DNA from: JAKJGA01 sp029554345
Lineage (GTDB): Bacteria > Spirochaetota > UBA4802 > JAFGJZ01
Direction: 5' to 3'
DNA: 64,000 bases
Assembly (NCBI GenBank): GCA_035395685.1
Contig: DAOPBR010000004.1
Location: forward strand, 31,495 to 95,494
How positions within the stretch are numbered: the stretch's first letter is position 1; each line of letters begins with the position of its first letter. Below, piece by piece: positions 55,001 to 60,872 of the stretch. The position numbers and the translations under genes were made by a program. The notes below the pieces were generated by a model that did no database searches, was not told the origin of the DNA, and was given only the letters and a program-made list of their open reading frames with translations.

Positions 55001-56238
55001 CGGATTCGGCCCGATATAATATTCAGCTCTTGAAAGCGCATTCTATCCGTAAAAAAATATTGAGTAGAGACAAGAATGTTTCTTTAAAAGACTATGAGAA
55101 TGAATTTCTTTCTGCTCTTTCAATCGCGCAAAACAATCTTCCGATGATTCGCAGAGTCCGTCAGGATCTTTTTGTCAAAGGAATAGATTTTATCATAATG
55201 CTTAATTTCAGCGAGAAAAAATATGCTGAAGCCTTAAAATATGCAGAAATTAAGCAGCAATTAATGCTTTCTGCATTTGTGTCGCCTTCAGCAAGAAACG
55301 TTCCGTCTGCCGTAAGTGATAAATTTAGGAAGCTTTCACGAACAGATTATTCTATGTGTTTTGATATGCTGCGCAGTAATTATTCTCTTTATTACAGTTG
55401 TATTCTTCCTGCGCTTCCGCTCCAGTTGTTTCAAGAAAGAATTCCTGATAATTCTTCTATTCTATATCTTTCTGAATCAGAGGGGGATATTCTTGCATGG
55501 GTGATTGCTAAGAGAGATATTTCCGGATACAGGATTGAAAACGGTTACTCGTTGGCAAAGGAGATAGAAACTTCCCCTAAGCTCTCCGGTGATGATAAAA
55601 TGAAAAAATTATCAGATTTATACAGGGTTCTTTTGAATAATGCTGATTCCGAAAAGCTGTATATAATTGCCGACAATAAATCCCAAGAAATTCCATTTTC
55701 TGTTATATTTGCCGAAAACTTTGAATCATATCTTACATCGATTTCTTCGGCATTGGTTTTTTCTGGAAAAGATTCACCTGTCCGGACCATTCATCTGATC
55801 TCGGGTGATGAAGCGGATTTTGCGGCGATTAGACAAAGCACGGTCAAGATTGATCAAAATTCACCTACAAAGTTTCTTCGCGGAAACATCAGTTTTGCTG
55901 CTGGAGATATTATATCAAATAGTAAATCTCTTTCTGACGTTTTGGCTGATTCCGAAAATTTTGTTTATGTTGATTCCGCCGGTGAAATTTCAAGTAATAT
56001 GCTTGCGGAATATTCATATTCGTGCGGTAATGATAATGTGATAATAATTTCATCTGATGGAGACAGTGTATCGGAATACGTTGCAGTGTCGTCTTTATTT
56101 CAGAAGTCATTTTTTGAAGGAATTTCCGAAGGGTATAAGCAGCTCGTAAAAGAGCTTTCCGGCAGTGCAAGATTTTCGGATGCAAGAAAAAGAAGCGGTT
56201 ACCGTTATTTTAAAAAAGGATTTCCGGGTTCAAAATGA
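49066..56238 (+). CDS. Giant exported TolB-propeller / TPR protein with degenerate CHAT domain
   Basis: 2390 residues from ATG 49066, in a 4-bp overlap with the lipoprotein gene (an ATG at 49051 would place five residues before the signal peptide). Signal peptide 1-22; a TolB/PD40 beta propeller at about 30-300 with repeats such as SLSPDSRSIVFVSDRED and WSPDSKTIAFSSARDGEENI; long TPR arrays (about 440-1300 and 1700-2000); and a C-terminal CHAT-like domain (about 2100-2385) with LYIIADNKSQEIPFSVIF. The catalytic His and Cys positions read FVYVDSAGE and VIIISSDGD, so the dyad is lost. Probably a periplasmic scaffold. Confidence 0.85.
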   Translation: MKNVFYFLIAFVIAVQSLYSAEKKEVALKYNLMLKDAFDEKGSGRVIPLAFEKSVETDGSLSADGNFLVYSSDKENGNYDIYLRSMTGISTVRLTTHASKDFSCSLSPDSRSIVFVSDREDPAGDIFYASLDLNSVMNSSSTGILDRNIINLTSMADQNKILRMIKDSDPVWSPDSKTIAFSSARDGEENIYLMNPRDGSIKKMTDKGGIYPSFSSDGKKLTFVSYRENRMGDIYILDLTTGKEVPLVKGNDIKLYPVFASNNKDIIYTSISSDTNGDKQINLKDKSDIYYRDVLLDKSFRMTYSKGSSFKARFFPSYTLKYFSSEEKVFNGVIVYSEQNGSNININMLPEFGEIPRRRNAKDQYDLALTYSDDTDGEFYFDYLMRVYFFHFNSTGEKNKPFIIRSLAAAMRYAAEEKLPHSSDAEVIMKKISQNDKYAELLLILLSGKPDTAVQRVSEAGESSSMLLEDIADYYSSMDPRKAMYYYKKIISDEPKYQTISAVYYKYSLSLRKAEPVITDIPSELEYVFIEGSSSLQEKASELLTSFYTADYEKSAANLTRLIESYKNAIESKKYDGRKLNGAKILLSSLYYARGFVYYSQKKEKESADDLKMAMEGIRKTFSLYYKCNILLSRINSANPENEEKYIHSALSNYLPRWKIQDVNDTAEKLLSYYEKIGFDYENHGKYNSAADIYFKSISLISYLYQRGKFNDLYDKYAPRAHVLYIDAKSADKTSSKSALSDLEKDYLKNLNIARMDFDKAYIYALAYVYSKKALGDSSDSVKSNPEIFAENFKKAIEQTDWALFMDDTFSDAYLLKGWIFQYIDLLRADESDGNFNAVKTADKYFDKYLFEKARALYLKAISVNNEKINPDKEGNLYLNLGNVNFLLMNYSEALSSYKSAQIYKKNYGSKIEEAVFLFHLSYCYWQNGDFVKAKDEMNKVYSIYRSLITSRNRKDYAFQLYHIYKYFALFERMDGNYSEAEKWYLRMADHSRKYGIKSDEVRLYQEIAYCRESLGDYDGAISYLKKTEDIISDDEDSEKKYYLKLKAFYIFGPFPVWNLGGDTAVIGSARISGELNKKQKSLLNLSMIENINYKSGDLEKAAEYLKKKIEVAEKEKSVFYNNVVFSSYNNLGEIYFKLKKYSDSEKYFSLAWSEGEKKENSEVVFSAVKNLTELYCFLAEKNMKKPEEIDSLLVKILEYRSLYESNRFASEYETLEKNAERDNRKISKQEVEVLKTKIAQEAKTVYLEIDISSALLNMAKQEMLLSRGEAVDRSIYQKASALMETRLLDQNVSKSLRARLLINLSICYDRIDLPVKAYSTLGSAQAVIESELLYKLIPSFHLSLSSFLKRRHDSVHLPASSYLDASKSGIMLIEKFPQLFASYSEKVEDLYRNYACDLADAGLINDSFGVLERLASFKKTARVFNYSPEFSDDKYNSKLNYIKNCYVDYNKCVSRIGLDPVVNKELLKKASEISEKAGRTAQSDPDISQYFAVEKYSAKKIKKPFYIYMKDNGKMRSWRIEDGKISTAVSDESNFTIDISDSYVMINDESLSLNLPEAVYVSSFSDILRLPDYNDYNSINPSRKKSLLLEDGNLLKISRNLFSEKYFPVKIKVKSDSLTSDEILLLADSMIYAGVSESVVSSNRLSYLIGKNREKISTGSIFSSELFEKTIDSGDLRSAKKIANSFIKSFEAKDYYIKYLNSRIMEYDGYYKKALDEFPFNEISEYGRDGRIVSFGLFLLLKNGDIKRASDYLKLNAELLQQKGDYAVYSGIISDSLNIPSAKDYFVNEAKLYSLLNSFLIMNNRKTLPIKSITALGYKDQAINTASVDGQKERIDKYGEAVWYFVKLKNELGSGTKSDLSALLGKIKTAKFISDESIDVNVCCFTAGNAAELIGEYGIAADIYSKIRLPFIAEKERALVKRAALLTYLGKYNESESIIKSFPEMKPEIKIISAENAVFAGLNNSDAVIEEARISADTDSARYNIQLLKAHSIRKKILSRDKNVSLKDYENEFLSALSIAQNNLPMIRRVRQDLFVKGIDFIIMLNFSEKKYAEALKYAEIKQQLMLSAFVSPSARNVPSAVSDKFRKLSRTDYSMCFDMLRSNYSLYYSCILPALPLQLFQERIPDNSSILYLSESEGDILAWVIAKRDISGYRIENGYSLAKEIETSPKLSGDDKMKKLSDLYRVLLNNADSEKLYIIADNKSQEIPFSVIFAENFESYLTSISSALVFSGKDSPVRTIHLISGDEADFAAIRQSTVKIDQNSPTKFLRGNISFAAGDIISNSKSLSDVLADSENFVYVDSAGEISSNMLAEYSYSCGNDNVIIISSDGDSVSEYVAVSSLFQKSFFEGISEGYKQLVKELSGSARFSDARKRSGYRYFKKGFPGSK

Positions 56239-57437
56239 AAGGTTTTTTGACGAAAAAAGCTATCATTGTCGATGACGACAAAATGATTGCAGAGCTTGGA
56301 AAGAAAGCTCTGGTCAAAATGGGTTATGATGCAGTCTCTTTTAACGGAGCTGAGGAAATGCTCTCTTCTGTTAAGCTGAATGATTATGATTTTATTGTCA
56401 GTGATCTCAAAATGCCGGGTCTTAGCGGTATTGATCTTCTTCGCGAAATAAGAATGATTGATGAAGATATGCCTGTAATAATTATGACTGGTATATCCGA
56501 TCTTGAAAGCGCCATTTCTGCTATAAAGGAAGGCGTATTTGACTATGTCCAGAAACCTTTTACTGTTGATCAGATTATTTTTTCGGCCAAAAGAGCTGCC
56601 GAAAGAAGAAAGATGATCAACCAGAATAAGTATTATACAACACTTCTTGAAGAAAAAAATACTGAACTTCAGAGACTTTATGAAGGAATAAAGAAAAGAA
56701 ATTTTCAGTTAGAAAACGATATGCAGCTTGCGAGCATTCTTCAGGATTGTTTATATCCGATGAGTGATCCCAATATTCCAGGTTGGGAAGTTTCATCAAA
56801 AATTAAATCCTATGAAAAGATCAGCGGCGATTTCTATCATTTTGATTTACTTGATGATGGTTTTTCTCTGGTTTTTGCCGATGTTTCAGGGCATGGCGTA
56901 GCAGCTTCATTATATTCTGCGATTGTAAAGGCGGCATTGCTTTCTGTTGACAGGTCTCATTCTGATATCGAAAGAATCGTGTCTGATATTAATAAATTTA
57001 TTCTTAATACACACAAGAAAATGAGCTACAGCTATGTGGCTCTTGTTTATCTGCGCTATTATTCCGAATCGGGTCTGGTAAAATATGTTAATTGCGGAAT
57101 GCCGTCACCTTTAATAATAATGCCTGACGGCGAAACTGTTAAACTTGAAACTAATTCGCCTTTGGTCGGCATATTTGACAATTCGGTATATCATGAACAG
57201 GAATTTACTATAGACAAGGATTCAATGCTTTTTTTCTTTACAGACGGCATTTACGAATATAAGGAAAGAGACACACTTAGCGGTTATAATGAATTTGTTG
57301 ATAAAATAATTGTATCAAAAAGCAAATCATTGAATCAAATAATTGACTCTGTCTTTAATGAGGTGATATCCCGTGATGATTTTGATCAGCGTGATGATAT
57401 TACTGTTCTCGGAATGAAATTAAAAGGGGGAAAATAG
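56235..57437 (+). CDS. Response regulator with PP2C (SpoIIE/RsbU-type) phosphatase
   Basis: 400 residues. A receiver domain at 8-125 has VDDDK, the phospho-acceptor Asp in IVSDLKMPG, Thr in IIMTGIS and Lys in VQKPF. A coiled linker (about 135-170) leads to a PP2C domain with SGDFYHFDLLDDGFSLVFADVSGHG, LFFFTDGIYEY and QRDDITVLGMKLK, all metal ligands present. It should be a phosphorylation-controlled phosphatase acting on a STAS anti-sigma antagonist. No histidine kinase is nearby. It overlaps the giant gene by 4 bp. Confidence 0.95.
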   Translation: MKGFLTKKAIIVDDDKMIAELGKKALVKMGYDAVSFNGAEEMLSSVKLNDYDFIVSDLKMPGLSGIDLLREIRMIDEDMPVIIMTGISDLESAISAIKEGVFDYVQKPFTVDQIIFSAKRAAERRKMINQNKYYTTLLEEKNTELQRLYEGIKKRNFQLENDMQLASILQDCLYPMSDPNIPGWEVSSKIKSYEKISGDFYHFDLLDDGFSLVFADVSGHGVAASLYSAIVKAALLSVDRSHSDIERIVSDINKFILNTHKKMSYSYVALVYLRYYSESGLVKYVNCGMPSPLIIMPDGETVKLETNSPLVGIFDNSVYHEQEFTIDKDSMLFFFTDGIYEYKERDTLSGYNEFVDKIIVSKSKSLNQIIDSVFNEVISRDDFDQRDDITVLGMKLKGGK

Positions 57438-57438
57438 T

Positions 57439-58446
57439 ATGAAGAAAATTTGTTTCGGATTGATGGCTTTTGCCTTTACGTTCGCGGCGCATAATCTTTT
57501 TGCCGTTAAATTTCAGATGAAGCTGGGAGATGTTAAAATCGAAAGAGCGAAGAAGCCGATGCCTTTAAACAGTGAATCGGATCTTAAGGACAAAGATATA
57601 GTGACAACGGGAGAAAAGTCTCTGTTGGTAATTGAGTTTGATAATGGGGATGTTATTAAAATCAAAGAAAAGACTAAAGCAATTATATCTTTAGCGTCAC
57701 CTCAAACGAGTGCAATTACAGTTTTAAAGGGTTCTATTGAAGCAAAATACAAAAAGATCATGAGGGAAAATCCTTCAAAAGTTTATTCTCCGACAACTGT
57801 TGCGGCTGTTAGAGGAACTGAATTTGAAGTTACTGTTGCAGAAAGCGGTGAAACCAGGGTGAAAATGACTGAAGGAAAACTTAATGTTTCAAACCCTTCC
57901 GGCGACATTGATATTTCAGGCAAGGAATCTTCTGAAATCGCACCGGGATCTAAACCGGATTCAGCTTCTGCTGATGCTTCTTCAGAAGAGTGGATGAATT
58001 CTAAATCGCAGGAATTCAATGAAAATCCTTCAAAATATACAGACGGATATAAAGCCCAGTTGAAGCAAATGAATGAAAGATCTGCTCAGAATAAGATAGA
58101 GCTCAAGGAAACAGAAGGAAAACTTAAAACAATAAAAACGGAAGAAGAATTAGCCTCTTATGAGTCTTCGCTCGATAAAGCAAAAAATGCTACCGAGGAT
58201 GACATGAACATAAATGCTGCCAGCGGACTTCTCGTTGAAGAAGTTTCAGAGAATATTAAATCTCTCAACATTAAAGCGTATAAAGATTTTACTCTGCTTA
58301 AGAAAGAGATAAATAAGGTGAAAGAACAGCAGGAAAGAAATTTGGAAGAAATACGTAAAGTGCTTGAGGCATACAAAAAGGCTAAAGAAGAGATATTAAG
58401 CAGTCACAAAAAAAGTGTAGAAGATATTATTAAAGGCACTAAGTAA
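57439..58446 (+). CDS. Exported FecR-domain protein with coiled-coil C-terminus
   Basis: 335 residues with a signal peptide ending LFAVKF. The FecR domain (about 25-175) has LKDKDIVTTGEKSLLVIEFDNGDVIKIKE, SPTTVAAVRGTEFEV and a closing beta strand; no anti-sigma N-terminus is present. Residues 200-335 form a long charged coiled coil. It starts 1 bp after the phosphatase gene, as the last gene of the operon. FecR domains are otherwise found in signal relay from the outer membrane. Confidence 0.9.
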   Translation: MKKICFGLMAFAFTFAAHNLFAVKFQMKLGDVKIERAKKPMPLNSESDLKDKDIVTTGEKSLLVIEFDNGDVIKIKEKTKAIISLASPQTSAITVLKGSIEAKYKKIMRENPSKVYSPTTVAAVRGTEFEVTVAESGETRVKMTEGKLNVSNPSGDIDISGKESSEIAPGSKPDSASADASSEEWMNSKSQEFNENPSKYTDGYKAQLKQMNERSAQNKIELKETEGKLKTIKTEEELASYESSLDKAKNATEDDMNINAASGLLVEEVSENIKSLNIKAYKDFTLLKKEINKVKEQQERNLEEIRKVLEAYKKAKEEILSSHKKSVEDIIKGTK

Positions 58447-58453
58447 AAACCGG

Positions 58454-58491
58454 CAGATACAAATAGAATCGAAGGATTCTATTTGTATCTG
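58454..58491. terminator. 17-bp bidirectional hairpin terminator overlapping a stop codon
   Basis: CAGATACAAATAGAATC (58454-58470) pairs perfectly with GATTCTATTTGTATCTG (58475-58491) around GAAG. The right arm is made of the last codons and stop (58479-58481) of the SemiSWEET gene. It lies between two convergent genes, eight bases after the FecR stop. Confidence 0.8.
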
Positions 58492-58733
58492 ATTTTCATT
58501 ACAAGCACCATAGAAGCAAGTATCAGTACTATTACATTCGCGATTGTAACCGGCATATTGGAAGTCATTACCCCGAAAATTAACCATAACGCAACACCCG
58601 CCGTAAAAACCGAATACATTAAAAGAGAAATCCCGCTAGTATCCTTTGTTCTAAGAGTTTTAATAACCTGAGGAACGAATGAAACTGTTGAGAAAAAAGC
58701 TGCAGCATAACCTAGAACCGTTGATGTGTCCAT
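58479..58733 (-). CDS. SemiSWEET sugar transporter
   Basis: 84 residues, three membrane helices. The PQ motif is in FFSTVSFVPQVIKTLRTKDTSGISLLMYS, exactly as in the MtN3/saliva repeat, with the conserved Trp in GVALWLIFG and Asn in TIANVIVLIL. SemiSWEETs work as homodimers moving sugars along their gradient. The start ATG is at 58731-58733. Confidence 0.93.
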   Translation of the reverse strand: MDTSTVLGYAAAFFSTVSFVPQVIKTLRTKDTSGISLLMYSVFTAGVALWLIFGVMTSNMPVTIANVIVLILASMVLVMKIRYK

Positions 58734-58811
58734 AATTAAAACCTCATACAGACAAGGTATGAGGGATACTCATTGTGTCAAGCAAACGTTTTCCCCAAAA
58801 ATGATTAGGCT

Positions 58812-59786
58812 TTAAAAACGTATTCCGGCAAATAATTCGACCATGCCGCCCATACAGCTGACGTCCGTGGAAGTTTCATCTTTCTTTGAAGTTTTTGATG
58901 TGGAGTTTAAAAAACCGAAAGCTGTTAACCCCGCATAAAAATATTCGCTGCTGTAACCCGCTGATAATTTCAGGTTAACATTAATAGAAAGTGAGTGTGA
59001 TTCGATTTCCCTTATGTGCAGATTTTCTTTGGAATTCATATAACCTAATGAGGCCATTAGCGCAGCTGAAGCATATAAATTAGATTGGGTTGTTTTAAGA
59101 TAAGCATAACCGCCTCCGGCAGAAATGCTTCTGTATTTTCCACCTCGATAATCAGCAAAATCTCCGTAATCAGCTTGCGCTGATTCGGGAATAAGAGATG
59201 AATCTCCGGAAATATTGAATTCGTTTACTGAAAGAGATATAAGTGGCGAACCTGAAGATTTGTAATTGTTTTCCATTTGTTTGAAGCATTCGGCAAGTGA
59301 GAAATCGTCAGAAAAAGAATAATACAAATTTGCTCCTAAATTTCTTACCTTAATATCTGCCCGTTTAGTTTCAGCATCTCCTTCCAAATAGCCGAAATCA
59401 GTCGGATTTGACAGATAGTAGCCTTCATACTTTTGATAAAATATATCCGCTCCGAATTTTTTTTGATAGATGTATAGCTGATAATCGAGAGCCTTTGTTT
59501 TTCCGAAATCTTTCTCGTCTTTCAGGCTTCCGGCAGTTCTTGAATAAGTGAGTCCAAGCCATTTGTAAGATAAGCTGACTCCTGCGCTCATTGTGGAATT
59601 TGCGTCATAGCTGACTTCTTTTCCGACTTGATCTCCGTCCATCTTGGCTGTCATTTCTATGTTCTGAATCGGAGAATTTGTAAAAACCCTGATATTGAAA
59701 TTTTTAACTTTTTCTTCGTTATTTTCTTCTGAATACAGCGGAAGAAAAATTGAGAATGCCATTGTGATCGTAATAATTTTTTTCAT
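58812..59786 (-). CDS. Exported beta-barrel protein (DUF4421-like)
   Basis: 324 residues with a signal peptide (ITITMAFSIFLPLYSEE). 'SYKWLGLTYSRTAGS', 'ALDYQLYIYQKKFGADIFYQKYEGYYLSNP' and a Gly/aromatic alternation through to the final VELFAGIRF match the DUF4421 outer-membrane barrel family as I remember it. Function unknown. It lies 10 bp upstream of nothing co-directed except the M23 gene, whose start it does not overlap. Confidence 0.75.
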   Translation of the reverse strand: MKKIITITMAFSIFLPLYSEENNEEKVKNFNIRVFTNSPIQNIEMTAKMDGDQVGKEVSYDANSTMSAGVSLSYKWLGLTYSRTAGSLKDEKDFGKTKALDYQLYIYQKKFGADIFYQKYEGYYLSNPTDFGYLEGDAETKRADIKVRNLGANLYYSFSDDFSLAECFKQMENNYKSSGSPLISLSVNEFNISGDSSLIPESAQADYGDFADYRGGKYRSISAGGGYAYLKTTQSNLYASAALMASLGYMNSKENLHIREIESHSLSINVNLKLSAGYSSEYFYAGLTAFGFLNSTSKTSKKDETSTDVSCMGGMVELFAGIRF

Positions 59787-59796
59787 ATGCCTCTTA

Positions 59797-60762
59797 TTAT
59801 TTATTTATATCTTTTATCGGAAGATGAAGAATACTGAGAGGGTCAAATTGAATCTGTTTGATTATTGCTGAGACATGAAGATGCGGTCCGGTTGATATTC
59901 CGGTTGACCCGACTTCTCCAATCTGTGTTCCTGCTTCGATTATTCGGCCTTCTTCAACAAGGAGCTTGTCCATGTGCATATAATATGTAAAGAAAAGATT
60001 ACCATGATCGATTATGACCATGTTTCCTTCGTAGTGCATTTTTCCTGATAGTACAACTTTGCCTCTTGCAATAGCGAAAACGGGTGTTCCCTGCGGTCCA
60101 CGGAGATCAACACCTCTGTGAATACTTTCCTTGCTGTTTTCATAGACTCGTTTTCTCTTAACGATTTTATACCGTTGATATCTGCGCTTTTCCCAGAAAT
60201 CTGAAGTGAGATAATGTGAGTCGCGCGGGTGTGAAAGGTTTGAATCAATTAAATCATTTTCTCTTGATGCGAAGGCTTTTGTTTTTTTTGCAAGACAGTC
60301 TTTGATGAATTGTTCGCGTTCAGCATCCGGTTTTACGCCGATTCTGGAGAAATTTCCTACATCAAGTGATCTTTTTAGTATTTGATATTTTTTGGCTTCA
60401 ATATTAAAAAAAATATGGGTAATGGAAAATCGGTCTTTAAAATTATAACTGACTGTGATTTCTCTTTTTCCGGTCTTTTCATCGGGAGATATCGGAATAA
60501 AACAGCGGTAACCCCATTTTGTCTGAGTCATATTTGTTTCAAAATTGCCGAATTGAGCTTTAACATTAGAAATTTTCGATGATGCCATTAATTCAAGATA
60601 AGCAAGTTCTCCCTGTGAAAATTTTCTAGCGAAGAGATTTGCAGTAATAATGCCGTCATCAACGGTTATTTTTTCTACTGAGCTGGGATCATAGTCAGAT
60701 GGTGATTTAACGCCCGAATATATATAAATGGGTAATATTAAACAAAGAAATATTTTTTTCAT
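59797..60762 (-). CDS. M23-family zinc metallopeptidase
   Basis: 321 residues from ATG 60760-60762, giving a signal peptide KKIFLCLILPIYIYSG; a longer frame upstream would run into the uvrD start and has no signal peptide at its front. The M23 domain (about 215-310) is complete: HRGVDLRG, YYMHMDKL and GPHLHVS supply all zinc and catalytic residues, in contrast to the degenerate protein at 1917. It should cut peptidoglycan cross-links. It lies in opposite orientation to uvrD, with an inverted repeat between them. Confidence 0.9.
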   Translation of the reverse strand: MKKIFLCLILPIYIYSGVKSPSDYDPSSVEKITVDDGIITANLFARKFSQGELAYLELMASSKISNVKAQFGNFETNMTQTKWGYRCFIPISPDEKTGKREITVSYNFKDRFSITHIFFNIEAKKYQILKRSLDVGNFSRIGVKPDAEREQFIKDCLAKKTKAFASRENDLIDSNLSHPRDSHYLTSDFWEKRRYQRYKIVKRKRVYENSKESIHRGVDLRGPQGTPVFAIARGKVVLSGKMHYEGNMVIIDHGNLFFTYYMHMDKLLVEEGRIIEAGTQIGEVGSTGISTGPHLHVSAIIKQIQFDPLSILHLPIKDINK

Positions 60763-60788
60763 AACTAATAATTTATTTTCTTGAACCG

Positions 60789-60834
60789 AGTGCAAGAAAA
60801 TTTCGTTTATCCGAGTGAGAATTTTTCTTGCACT
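60789..60834. promoter_or_regulatory. 12-bp inverted repeat between the M23 and uvrD genes
   Basis: AGTGCAAGAAAA (60789-60800) and TTTTCTTGCACT (60823-60834) are perfect inverted copies separated by 22 bp, in the divergent intergenic region. The spacing and symmetry fit a regulator binding site or a hairpin in a 5' leader. No known operator is matched. Confidence 0.5.
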
Positions 60835-60872
60835 TGAACTGAAGCTCAAAAAATATGATTTACGGGGAAAAT

